DNA from: Bernardetiaceae bacterium
Lineage (GTDB): Bacteria; Bacteroidota; Bacteroidia; Cytophagales; Thermoflexibacteraceae
Assembly (NCBI GenBank): GCA_025057115.1
Contig: JANWWZ010000007.1
Span: 1 to 64,000, forward strand
Reading direction: 5' to 3'
DNA: 64,000 nucleotides
Shown: one piece after another, positions 18,029-26,076 of the stretch
Layout: the number at the start of each line of letters is the position of its first letter
Numbering within the stretch: the first letter of the stretch is position 1
Made by a program: the position numbers and the translations under genes
Notes under the pieces: generated by a model
What the model was told of the DNA's origin: nothing
Databases searched by the model: none
The model's input: only the letters and a program-made list of their open reading frames with translations

Positions 18029-19136
18029 CATTTTCCTCTTGGGTCGGAGGCTTTTCGTCTTCCTGTTGCAAGATAGAGACTAATTTTTCATTGCTTTCTT
18101 GCTCTTGCTTCCGTTCTAGTGGGGCAAGTTGCCGATATTTTAAAATGTCTAATGCAGTAAAGACAGCCGAGCGTAGAGAGCTTTCATCAGCAATGCCCTT
18201 TCCAGCAATGTCATATGCAGTGCCATGGTCTGGGGAAGTGCGTACAATAGGCAAGCCTGCAGTAAAATTAACCCCACTTTCGAATGCCATCATTTTAAAC
18301 GGAATCAGTCCCTGATCGTGGTACATTGCCAGCACGGCATCAAAATGCCTGTACTGATGTTTGCCAAAAAAGCCATCAGCGGGGTAGGGACCTAGAACCA
18401 GCTCTCCTTTCTGGCGAAACAGTTCTACGGCAGGGGCGATGAGGGTACTTTCTTCCTGACCTAACAAGCCGTTTTCCCCTGCATGAGGATTCAGCGCTAG
18501 CACGGCAACGCGCGGCTTGCGAATAGCGAAATCTTTCCGCAGGGATTGCAACAGAATCTCTATTTTACTGGTTATCTTTTCTTGGGTCAATTCTTGGGCT
18601 ACCTGGTGCAGAGGTACATGCCCCGTTACCGTTCCTATGCGCAGCCCTTGACTTACCAACAACATGAGGCAATCCTTTGCTTGAAATACATCGGCGTAAA
18701 ATTCAGTATGTCCTGGATAGGGAAACTCCTCACTTTGAACGTTGTATTTGTTAATAGGTCCTGTTACAATGGCATGAATGCGTCCATTTTTCAAATCCTC
18801 AGCAGAGGCTCGCAGTGCTTTTACGGCAGCCATTCCTGCCTGAGGGGTAATTTGCCCTGGCGCAGGTTCGTGAAAGTCTTCCCAGCAAGGCACTAGGTTA
18901 ATTTTCTTGTCGCTTAAAGGCTGGTCGGGCTGCACTACTTGGTAAGTTAGCTCTATGCCCAACCATTTGCGATAACGCGACAATACCCTTTGCGAACCAT
19001 ACACTACAGGAATGAAAAATTTGAACAAACGGCTATCTTGCAATACTTTGATGACAACTTCTGGACCAATGCCATTGTAATCCCCTAGAGTAAAACCTAT
19101 AACGGGCAAGGCATTTTCTCGCTGTTCTGTTTCCAT
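18012..19136 (-). CDS. pdxA: 4-hydroxythreonine-4-phosphate dehydrogenase
   Basis: 374 aa. It oxidises 4-phosphohydroxy-L-threonine, feeding the DXP-dependent route to pyridoxal phosphate. Seen are GFTLGDYNGIGPEV at the start, TGPINKYNVQ, PYPGHTEFYADVF (first metal His), NPHAGENGLLG (second), and MYHDQGLIPFKMM (third), then TSPDHGTAYDIAGKG. The chain is some 40 aa longer than E. coli PdxA, owing to a charged C-terminal tail (EQESNEKL...). pepA lies 47 bp upstream on the same strand, so the two may share a transcript. A run of about nine A's stands directly before the ATG. pdxH is 4 kb away. Confidence 0.93.
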   Translation of the reverse strand: METEQRENALPVIGFTLGDYNGIGPEVVIKVLQDSRLFKFFIPVVYGSQRVLSRYRKWLGIELTYQVVQPDQPLSDKKINLVPCWEDFHEPAPGQITPQAGMAAVKALRASAEDLKNGRIHAIVTGPINKYNVQSEEFPYPGHTEFYADVFQAKDCLMLLVSQGLRIGTVTGHVPLHQVAQELTQEKITSKIEILLQSLRKDFAIRKPRVAVLALNPHAGENGLLGQEESTLIAPAVELFRQKGELVLGPYPADGFFGKHQYRHFDAVLAMYHDQGLIPFKMMAFESGVNFTAGLPIVRTSPDHGTAYDIAGKGIADESSLRSAVFTALDILKYRQLAPLERKQEQESNEKLVSILQQEDEKPPTQEENATGFE

Positions 19137-19183
19137 TTTTTTTTTGAGTGTGTTAATGTTCAGTTGAGTGGTAAAGACTTAGC

Positions 19184-20638
19184 TTAGGACTGAATTCCAA
19201 AGAGGCGTTTTGCAAAATCGTACAGAAGGCGCACGCCGAAGCCGGTGGCTCCCGCTGGTCGATGCGTTTCCGCTGACTTAAGCAAAACTACCCCTGCTAC
19301 GTCCAAGTGTATCCAAGGGTAATTGGTAAAGTGTTGTAAAAATTTGGCAGCAGTAATAGCCCCTGCCTCTGGAGGACCTACATTTTTTAAATGGGCGATA
19401 TTGGATTTGAGATATTCGTCATACTCCTCCCAAAGAGGAAATTCTACAAACCGCTCATAGGTAGCACGGGCTGACTCAGCGAACTTTTGCTTGATTTCCT
19501 CTCCAGCAGTGCACATCATTGCACAGGCTTGCCAACCAATGGCACGTATAGCAGACCCTGTAAGGGTAGCTACATCTACTACCAAATGCGGAGCAAACTT
19601 TTGGGCGTAAATCAATGCATCAGCTAATATTAAGCGACCTTCTGCATCGGTGTTAATTACTTCTACCGTTTTGCCGTTGGCATAAGTAATAATATCTCCA
19701 GGAACATAAGCATGGGCAGAAATGCGATTGTCAGTAACTGGAACCAAGCCAATGACATAGCAAGGCAGTTGATTGGCAGCAATAGCATGCAGGGTTCCTA
19801 TGACAATAGCTGCCCCTGCCATGTCGCATTTCATCCATTCCATGCCTTCTGTTTTGATACTATAGCCTCCCGTGTCATATACAATGCCTTTGCCTACCAG
19901 CACCAGCGGATTAGCATTGACCGCATTCCTGGGGCAATATGTCATTTCAATAAAAGCTGGTTCTTCAAAACTGCCTTTGTTAACAGTTAACAAGCCATTC
20001 ATTTGCAAGGCTTCTATTTCTGCTTTGCGCATCAGGCGGGTTTCAAAGCCAGCACTTACTCCCGCTTGTTGGGCTTGCTGGCAAAGCTGACTGATGTTCA
20101 TGGCTGCTGGAGGTTCATTGACCAAGTCCCGCACTAAAAAATTAGCATTTATCACGTTGGCTAATTCTTTAAGCAAGCCTTGTGATGCTGCTTTGGCACA
20201 GCAGTCAATTTGCAAAGGTTGCGAGGCTGTGAGTTTCTCAGGTTGATACTTCAAAAACTGATAAGCTCCCAAAGCAATGCCTTCAACCAGTGCAAAAAGA
20301 AAGGCTGCATTTTCTACTTCCGTAGTTACCTGAATGCGATGGCTTCTATCTTCCTTAAGCAACTGGGCAATACGTCCGCCACTGCGCCTTATTTTTTCTG
20401 TTACCTCGTAAGTAGGTGAATTTTCTTTGGCGATATTTTGCAAGGCAAGGCAGTACACCTTGCGTTTCCACTGATTAAGTACAATTAACCCTTCACCTTG
20501 CTGAATTTTTTGGAGTAGATAGTCCTCTTCTTCTTTGCTGTTGCAAAAGGAAAATGCCTCCTGTGCACTGTTGGCTATCAAAATTGCTAGGTCAGCGCTG
20601 CTTTCAATACTACTGACTTGAGATAAGTGCACCTGCAT
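19184..20638 (-). CDS. pepA: Leucyl aminopeptidase, M17 family
   Basis: 484 aa cytosolic dinuclear-metal exopeptidase. The C-terminal catalytic domain shows VGKGIVYDTGGYSIKTEG and MKCDMAGAA (Lys and Asp metal/catalytic residues), then the signature NTDAEGRLILADAL, and VDVATLTGSAI. The N-terminal half is the usual diverged macro-like domain. It is transcribed away from glyA, with a shared 115-bp control region, and toward pdxA. Length is normal for the family. It removes N-terminal residues from peptides in protein turnover. Confidence 0.92.
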   Translation of the reverse strand: MQVHLSQVSSIESSADLAILIANSAQEAFSFCNSKEEEDYLLQKIQQGEGLIVLNQWKRKVYCLALQNIAKENSPTYEVTEKIRRSGGRIAQLLKEDRSHRIQVTTEVENAAFLFALVEGIALGAYQFLKYQPEKLTASQPLQIDCCAKAASQGLLKELANVINANFLVRDLVNEPPAAMNISQLCQQAQQAGVSAGFETRLMRKAEIEALQMNGLLTVNKGSFEEPAFIEMTYCPRNAVNANPLVLVGKGIVYDTGGYSIKTEGMEWMKCDMAGAAIVIGTLHAIAANQLPCYVIGLVPVTDNRISAHAYVPGDIITYANGKTVEVINTDAEGRLILADALIYAQKFAPHLVVDVATLTGSAIRAIGWQACAMMCTAGEEIKQKFAESARATYERFVEFPLWEEYDEYLKSNIAHLKNVGPPEAGAITAAKFLQHFTNYPWIHLDVAGVVLLKSAETHRPAGATGFGVRLLYDFAKRLFGIQS

Positions 20639-20664
20639 AACGCTTCATTCAACTGTTGCTCCTT

Positions 20665-20672
20665 CAAAGGTA
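20665..20672 (-). promoter_or_regulatory. -7 element for pepA
   Basis: TACCTTTG on the minus strand is an exact TAnnTTTG, 26 bases before the pepA ATG. An ATTG sits 22 bases further upstream as a possible weak -33 element. Confidence 0.45.
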
Positions 20673-20718
20673 GTATGAAAGGACCATTGCTTTCCAATAA
20701 GTTTTGCAAAACTTTGCG

Positions 20719-20726
20719 TAGCTTTG
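20719..20726 (+). promoter_or_regulatory. -7 element for glyA
   Basis: TAGCTTTG is an exact TAnnTTTG, 27 bases before the glyA ATG at 20754. It would put transcription start downstream of the track's TTG start, supporting the ATG. Confidence 0.45.
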
Positions 20727-20753
20727 TTAATCGGATTTTCTTTTGCTGTTATC

Positions 20754-22070
20754 ATGATTAAAGCAGATAGCCAAGTATTTTCTCTCATTCAACAAGAATT
20801 TGAGCGCCAAATGCGCGGAATAGAGCTCATTGCCTCTGAAAATTTCGCTTCTCCCTACGTGTTGCAAGCCATGGGCAGCGTGCTGACTAACAAATACGCC
20901 GAAGGTCTTCCTGGTAAACGCTACTATGGCGGTTGCGAAGTCATAGACCAAATAGAAACTCTCGCTATTGAACGCCTAAAGCAACTTTTTGGCGCTGCAT
21001 GGGCAAATGTACAACCCCACTCAGGAGCCCAAGCTAATGCTGCTGTCATGTTAGCAGTGCTCAAACCTGGCGAGAAAATTTTAGGCTTTGACCTTTCTCA
21101 TGGAGGGCATCTGACACACGGCTCGCCAGTGAACTTTTCAGGCAAGCTCTATCAACCCGCTTTCTACGGCGTAGAACCAGATACAGGGCTAATTAATTGG
21201 GACAAAGTGGAAGAAATTGCCCATCGCCAGATGCCCAAACTCATCATTTGCGGTGCTTCGGCATACTCCCGCGACTGGGACTATGCCCGCTTGCGCGCCA
21301 TCGCCGACCAAGTAGGTGCCTTGCTGTTGGCGGATATCTCTCACCCTGCTGGACTCATTGCTCGCCGATTGCTCAACGATCCCTTGCAACATTGCCATAT
21401 CGTAACCTCTACCACGCATAAAACCTTGCGCGGACCCCGTGGGGGTATTATTATGATGGGAAAAGACTTTGAAAACCCATTCGGAATAACTAACCACAAA
21501 GGGCAACTGAAAATGATGTCCGAACTATTGGATGCTGCCGTGTTTCCTGGCACCCAAGGCGGTCCCCTGGAACACGTGATTGCTGCCAAAGCAGTTGCCT
21601 TCAGTGAAGCCCTTACCAATAGTTATTTGCAGTACATTCATCGAGTGCGCGACAATGCGCGTGCCCTAGCCAAAGCATTTGCAGAAATGGGTTATCAAGT
21701 CATCTCTGGCGGTACGGACAACCATTTAATGCTCATAGATTTGCGCAACAAAGGCATCACAGGCAAGCTGGCAGAAAATACCCTCATCAAAGCTGATATC
21801 ACTATTAATAAAAACATGGTGCCTTTTGATGACAAGTCTCCTTTTATCACTTCGGGTATGCGCCTTGGCACAGCAGCCATTACCACGCGAGGACTCACTA
21901 CAGGCGATATGCCCCGCATTGCCGAGTTAATCGACAAGGCTCTTCAAAATCACAACAATGAAACCATTTTAGCGGAAGTGCGCCGAGAAGTAAACCAGTG
22001 GATGCGCCAATATCCTCTCTTTGCCGAGTCAGAAGAACTCCTTGCCGCAATGGCAGAAAGAACCCTGTAA
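20754..22070 (+). CDS. glyA: Serine hydroxymethyltransferase
   Basis: 438 aa PLP enzyme interconverting serine and glycine with transfer of C1 to tetrahydrofolate. Clear marks are [40 protein letters not shown], the PLP-lysine block [13 protein letters not shown], and [15 protein letters not shown]. The track opens at a TTG (20724); the ATG at 20754 is preferred because it gives the normal N-terminus and follows the -7 element. An IscA-like gene follows after about 70 bp on the same strand. Confidence 0.95.
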   Translation: MIKADSQVFSLIQQEFERQMRGIELIASENFASPYVLQAMGSVLTNKYAEGLPGKRYYGGCEVIDQIETLAIERLKQLFGAAWANVQPHSGAQANAAVMLAVLKPGEKILGFDLSHGGHLTHGSPVNFSGKLYQPAFYGVEPDTGLINWDKVEEIAHRQMPKLIICGASAYSRDWDYARLRAIADQVGALLLADISHPAGLIARRLLNDPLQHCHIVTSTTHKTLRGPRGGIIMMGKDFENPFGITNHKGQLKMMSELLDAAVFPGTQGGPLEHVIAAKAVAFSEALTNSYLQYIHRVRDNARALAKAFAEMGYQVISGGTDNHLMLIDLRNKGITGKLAENTLIKADITINKNMVPFDDKSPFITSGMRLGTAAITTRGLTTGDMPRIAELIDKALQNHNNETILAEVRREVNQWMRQYPLFAESEELLAAMAERTL

Positions 22071-22137
22071 AGCAAGGGTTCACTAGCGCCCCTGGCGTAA
22101 TTGCAAATTGCTCTCTTTGGTTTTGCCAGCAAGTTCA

Positions 22138-22440
22138 ATGGACATGGAGATTCAGCCTGTTAGTATTACAGAAACAGCAGCTAAGGAAATTCGCTCCATT
22201 ATGCAAAACAAAGGCATCCCCGAAGGCTATTGCTTACGCGTACTGGCAGAGGGTACCTCAGGTTGTGGAGGTGTGCGCTACCGACTAGGCTTCGACAAGC
22301 CGCGAGAAGGCGATCAACAATATACTACTCAGGGCATCCCTGTACTGTATCAAAAGCGTCATATGATGTTTCTCATCGGGTTGGAAATAGATTTCCAAGA
22401 GCGAGAAACAGAACGCGGCTTTGTCTTTAATCGAAAATAA
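22138..22440 (+). CDS. HesB/IscA-like protein without the C-terminal CGC motif
   Basis: 100 aa. The fold marks of A-type Fe-S carriers are present: ITETAAKEIRSIMQ, a central SGCGGVRYRLGFD with one conserved Cys, and a late FLIGLEIDFQE. The chain ends at ERGFVFNRK, exactly where canonical IscA/SufA proteins continue to the CGCG metal-binding tail. Two of the three usual cluster ligands are therefore missing. I recall similar short forms in other Bacteroidota, so this is probably a real subfamily and not a broken gene; its function may differ from cluster transfer. The ATG at 22138 is used; the track begins ten codons earlier. Confidence 0.78.
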   Translation: MDMEIQPVSITETAAKEIRSIMQNKGIPEGYCLRVLAEGTSGCGGVRYRLGFDKPREGDQQYTTQGIPVLYQKRHMMFLIGLEIDFQERETERGFVFNRK

Positions 22441-22446
22441 AAGCCA

Positions 22447-22887
22447 CTAGCAGCAAATGTACAGTAAATGCATGATGGCTAAGCGGTAGCCATTGAGCCC
22501 ACAGCCTGCAATAATCCCTTTGGCATAGGGACTGATATAACTACGATGCCGAAAAGGCTCGCGAGCATAAATATTTGAAATATGCACCTCTACCACAGGA
22601 GCTGAAATGGCTGCTACCGCATCCCCTAGTGCTACAGAAGTGTGCGTAAGTCCTCCTGCATTGAGCACAATGCCCACAGAGCTAAACCCCACTTGATGAA
22701 GTTTGTCTATTAGCGCACCTTCATGATTGGATTGAAAATATTGTAACAAAGCTTTTTTTTCAAATTCTTTTTGCAAATGAGTGAAAAAACTCTCAAAATC
22801 GGTTGTTCCATAAATGGCGGGCTGGCGCCTGCCTAACAAGTTCAAATTAGGACCGTTAATAATGATGATTTCCGTCATCGTGAGCAT
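22447..22887 (-). CDS. aroQ: 3-dehydroquinate dehydratase, type II
   Basis: 146 aa, the usual size of the dodecameric type II enzyme. It dehydrates 3-dehydroquinate to 3-dehydroshikimate in aromatic amino acid synthesis. Seen: IIIINGPNLNLLGRRQPAIYG with the catalytic Arg and Tyr, QSNHEGALIDKLH with the catalytic His region, LNAGGLTHTSVAL, and EVHISNIYAREPFRHRSY. Start may be 22887 or the second ATG at 22878. It is convergent with the IscA-like gene (6 bp apart) and divergent from pdxH (38 bp). Confidence 0.95.
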   Translation of the reverse strand: MLTMTEIIIINGPNLNLLGRRQPAIYGTTDFESFFTHLQKEFEKKALLQYFQSNHEGALIDKLHQVGFSSVGIVLNAGGLTHTSVALGDAVAAISAPVVEVHISNIYAREPFRHRSYISPYAKGIIAGCGLNGYRLAIMHLLYICC

Positions 22888-22900
22888 TTATTTGGCAGTA

Positions 22901-22908
22901 TAATTTTG
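22901..22908 (+). promoter_or_regulatory. -7 element for pdxH
   Basis: TAATTTTG is an exact TAnnTTTG, 17 bases before the pdxH ATG, within the 38-bp gap to aroQ. Confidence 0.35.
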
Positions 22909-22925
22909 AGCAAACTTGTCCATTT

Positions 22926-23561
22926 ATGCAAATTGCCGACCTTCGCAAGGAATACACCTTTGGTCAACTTAGTGAAGACCAAGTAGCTGCTTCTCCCTTC
23001 GAGCAGTTCAAGAAGTGGTTGCAAGAGGCAATTGATAGTCAGTTGCCCGAGCCTACTGCAATGCATCTGGCTACCGTGAATAATCAAGGGCGACCTGCAG
23101 GGCGGATTGTGTTGCTTAAGCACATCGATACAGGATTTGTATTTTTTACCAATTACCAAAGCCGCAAAGCCGATGAGCTGAACGCCAATCCTCTGGCTGC
23201 CTTGACATTTTACTGGGTAGAACTGGAGCGACAAGTTCGCATTGAAGGAAAAGTAGAAAAAACTGAGCCTCACCTTTCGGATGAGTATTTCAACAGTCGT
23301 CCTCTTTTGAGTCGCCTTGGAGCGATAGCCTCTCCGCAAAGTCGCCCCTTACCCGACCGCAAAGTCTTAGAGGAACGCATACAAGAGTTACAAGTTGCCT
23401 ATTCGGAAAAAGATCCTCCGCGTCCAGCCTATTGGGGAGGGTATAGGCTCATTCCCGATTATTTCGAGTTTTGGCAGGGACGCCTCAGCCGTCTGCACGA
23501 TAGAATTGTCTACCAACTTATTGCTCCAGAAGAGTGGAAAATTTATCGCCTTGCTCCTTGA
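22926..23561 (+). CDS. pdxH: Pyridoxamine 5'-phosphate oxidase
   Basis: 211 aa FMN enzyme that makes pyridoxal phosphate from PNP or PMP. Seen: MHLATVNNQGRPAGRIVLLKHID, FFTNYQSRKADEL, FYWVELERQVRIEGKVEK, SRPLLSRLGAIASPQS, and the C-terminal FWQGRLSRLHDRIVY with the substrate-contact Arg/His, ending in ..YRLAP. Together with pdxA it supports an active DXP-dependent PLP pathway. It is monocistronic and convergent with ogt. Confidence 0.95.
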   Translation: MQIADLRKEYTFGQLSEDQVAASPFEQFKKWLQEAIDSQLPEPTAMHLATVNNQGRPAGRIVLLKHIDTGFVFFTNYQSRKADELNANPLAALTFYWVELERQVRIEGKVEKTEPHLSDEYFNSRPLLSRLGAIASPQSRPLPDRKVLEERIQELQVAYSEKDPPRPAYWGGYRLIPDYFEFWQGRLSRLHDRIVYQLIAPEEWKIYRLAP

Positions 23562-23612
23562 AAAAAATTAAAAAGTTGCCAAGTTTTTTAAATCACATCC
23601 AACCCATCCATC

Positions 23613-24104
23613 TCAAAACAGACTTAGTTGCTTGTGCACCATATTAAGCTGCTCGTGGTTGAGAAGCCATTCTTTTCGCCATAAGCCACCAGCATAGCCT
23701 GTGAGGCTGCCGTCAGTACCTATAACGCGATGGCAGGGCACAATAATCCAAACAGGATTGCGGCTATTGGCGGCTGCTACAGCTCGCACTGCTTCAGGCT
23801 GTCCTATTCGAGCAGCCAATTGAGCATAAGTAATTGTATGACCAAAGGGAATGCGTTGTAATTCTTGCCATACGCGTTGTTGGAAGGGCGTGCCTTGCAA
23901 GTCCAAAGGCAGGTCAAAATGCTTTTGAACGCCTGCAAAATAGGCATCCAGTTGCTCAATTGCTTGCCGAATGAATGGATTTTGTTGGGCTAGGTCATCT
24001 TGCAAAGCGGGTTCACTGCCGATAGTAAGCCCGCAAATGCCCACCTCGGTAGCCCTGATGAGCATGTTGCCTATAGGCGAGCAGTAAATTTTACTGACAA
24101 GCAT
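23613..24104 (-). CDS. ogt: Methylated-DNA-protein cysteine methyltransferase
   Basis: 163 aa. It repairs O6-alkylguanine by moving the alkyl group to its own Cys. The active site IVPCHRVIGTDGSLTGYAGG is intact, preceded by the helix-turn-helix part FGHTITYAQLAARIG. The N-terminal domain is short, as in Ogt rather than full Ada. Its start overlaps the end of pyrF by 14 bp, so translation is probably coupled. It is last in a likely three-gene transcript (M28-like lipoprotein, pyrF, ogt). Confidence 0.93.
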   Translation of the reverse strand: MLVSKIYCSPIGNMLIRATEVGICGLTIGSEPALQDDLAQQNPFIRQAIEQLDAYFAGVQKHFDLPLDLQGTPFQQRVWQELQRIPFGHTITYAQLAARIGQPEAVRAVAAANSRNPVWIIVPCHRVIGTDGSLTGYAGGLWRKEWLLNHEQLNMVHKQLSLF

Positions 24105-24915
24105 ACTTTTCCAAATAGTAACTCATTTGCATTGCTATAGCTTGCGCTTGTTTTTGAGCTTCTTTGTCAAAATTATTGTCGGAAGAAGCATAAAGAATAG
24201 CACGCGAAGCATTGACCAATAAGCCCCCAAAACGAGTGAGCCCTGCTTTGGAAACGGCTTCCAAATCTCCTTTTTGAGCCCCATAGCCTGGAACGAGCAA
24301 AAAGTAGTCTGGAGCTAGTCGGCGAACAGCAGCAACTCCCTCAGGTTGAGTAGCTCCCACTACAAACATGAGCTGTTCAGAGGACCCCCATTGCATAGCC
24401 CGTTCAACTACTACTTGGTAAAGAGGCTTGTTATCGGCTCCCACTACCAAGTGCTGAAAATCTTCACTACCTCGGTTGGAAGTAAGAGCTAGCAAAATAG
24501 TCCACTTGTCTGCGTAGTTCAAAAATGGCTCTATGGAATCTTTGCCCATGTAAGGGGATACCGTTACAGCCTGGAAAGGATATTGCTTAAAAAAAGTGTA
24601 GGCATACAGGTCAGATGTATTGCCAATATCTCCGCGTTTAGCGTCGGCAATGGTGAAAATATTTTTGGGGATGTAGGCTAAGGTTTGAGCAAGGCTTTCC
24701 CATCCTTTAGGTCCTGCACTTTCGTAAAAAGCCAAGTTAAGTTTGTAGGCAACGCAATGGTTGGCAGTAGCATCAATAATGCGGCGGTTAAAGGCGAAAA
24801 TAGGGTCTTTTTCCTTGTGCACACAAGGGGGCAATTTTCTCCAATCCGTGTCCAGTCCTATGCACAAATAGCTTTTTTTGCTAAATATTTCCGCTGTAAT
24901 TGACTGCTTTTTCAT
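24091..24915 (-). CDS. pyrF: Orotidine 5'-phosphate decarboxylase, class II
   Basis: 274 aa, the longer class II form. It makes UMP from OMP in pyrimidine synthesis. Seen: LCIGLDTDW, AYKLNLAFYESAGPKG, the catalytic DAKRGDIGNTSDLYA (Lys-Asp array), and LLVPGYGAQKGDLEAV near the phosphate site. The track begins at a TTG; the ATG at 24915 is preferred. It lies 27 bp after the M28-like gene and overlaps ogt. Confidence 0.94.
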   Translation of the reverse strand: MKKQSITAEIFSKKSYLCIGLDTDWRKLPPCVHKEKDPIFAFNRRIIDATANHCVAYKLNLAFYESAGPKGWESLAQTLAYIPKNIFTIADAKRGDIGNTSDLYAYTFFKQYPFQAVTVSPYMGKDSIEPFLNYADKWTILLALTSNRGSEDFQHLVVGADNKPLYQVVVERAMQWGSSEQLMFVVGATQPEGVAAVRRLAPDYFLLVPGYGAQKGDLEAVSKAGLTRFGGLLVNASRAILYASSDNNFDKEAQKQAQAIAMQMSYYLEKYACQ

Positions 24916-24942
24916 TCCAACGCAAAAAATTAAGTGCAAAGA

Positions 24943-25977
24943 CTACGGCTCTACAGCAGCAGCGTTTTCGTTGTAGAGCACTTGCAACAGAGTAGTGCCT
25001 ACGGCGTAGAGAGTTTCCTTGCTGATAATATCCATATTGTCACGGTGAGTGTGCCAAAAGTCGCCAAAGCTATTTTCGTATTGAATGATGTTAATGGTAG
25101 GAATGCCTGCCAGTTGATTAATGTACAAATGGTCATCGATTAGAGAGGAGGTAGTTTGATAGACAAAATACTTTCCAAAACCCAACTGATTAGCAGTGTC
25201 CCATACTTTTTTCACCACAGAGGGAGCATATTCCATAGAATGTCCTTCCAGCAAAAAGCGAGCATTGTGAGCCCCTACCATATCTAGCAAAATGCCGTAG
25301 TAGGCAGCATAGTTTTCCCGATGTTTATTTTTTGCCCAATATTGCGAGCCCAAGCACCAGGCATCGGGCTTGAAGGCGTTTTGCTGTTCGTCTTCTGGGG
25401 GTCCGTAGTCCTCGCTGTCAAACAAGATGATGTCAATGCCGATGTGGTTGATTTTCAAGCTATCGTATTGCTGCATGCCAATGGCGCGGGCAACTTCCAG
25501 CAGTACTCCTACGCCACTGCCCCCGTCGTTAGCTCCTAAAATGGGCTCGCGTCGGCGGGTAGTATCTGGGTCCATATCGGCATAAGGGCGCGTATCCCAG
25601 TGAGCCGCTAGCAAAATCCGCCGTTTAGCTTCAGGGTTGTAAGTAGCGATGATATTGCGAGAGCGAAGAATCGTTTTATTATAGGCAACGGCTTCAAAAT
25701 CTTGTGCTTGGACCTGCCACCCGAAGCGCTCTAACATTGCCAAAAACATTTCAGCGGCTTTGCGATGGGGTTCTGTATTAGGCACGCGCGGACCTAATGC
25801 CACTTGCTTTTTAATGTATTCATAGGCTGAATCCACATTGAACTTAGCGGCGGGATGCATTACTATTTTGGGCAGGCTTGTGGTAGAAGTAGTCGTATTT
25901 TCTTTACACGAGGTAGACAAAAAAAACAAAACGCTGCAGAAACAAGCAAAAATCACTATATTTTGACGTGCATACAT
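24943..25977 (-). CDS. M28-family / glutaminyl-peptide cyclotransferase-like lipoprotein
   Basis: 344 aa. The N-terminus has a lipobox (FFLSTSC), so it should be anchored in the envelope. Zinc-site segments of the M28/QC fold are present: LLAAHWDTRPYADMD, ILGANDGGSGVGVLLEVA, LFDSEDYGPPEDE and DFWHTHRDNMDI. The arrangement with WCLGSQYWAKN and IDDHLYINQLAGIP recalls glutaminyl cyclases more than broad aminopeptidases, so N-terminal pyroglutamate formation on exported proteins is the best guess. T9SS exporters commonly carry such enzymes because many mature cargo N-termini begin with Gln. The ATG at 25977 is used; the track starts at GTG. Confidence 0.82.
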   Translation of the reverse strand: MYARQNIVIFACFCSVLFFLSTSCKENTTTSTTSLPKIVMHPAAKFNVDSAYEYIKKQVALGPRVPNTEPHRKAAEMFLAMLERFGWQVQAQDFEAVAYNKTILRSRNIIATYNPEAKRRILLAAHWDTRPYADMDPDTTRRREPILGANDGGSGVGVLLEVARAIGMQQYDSLKINHIGIDIILFDSEDYGPPEDEQQNAFKPDAWCLGSQYWAKNKHRENYAAYYGILLDMVGAHNARFLLEGHSMEYAPSVVKKVWDTANQLGFGKYFVYQTTSSLIDDHLYINQLAGIPTINIIQYENSFGDFWHTHRDNMDIISKETLYAVGTTLLQVLYNENAAAVEP

Positions 25978-26076
25978 AATCACTTAAGGGGATTAGGTCG
26001 GTTGCGTTGATGCAAATTTTTGTAGCTTACCATCGTAATTATTGCATAACTTGTGCACAAACTTAGCGCACTTTGC

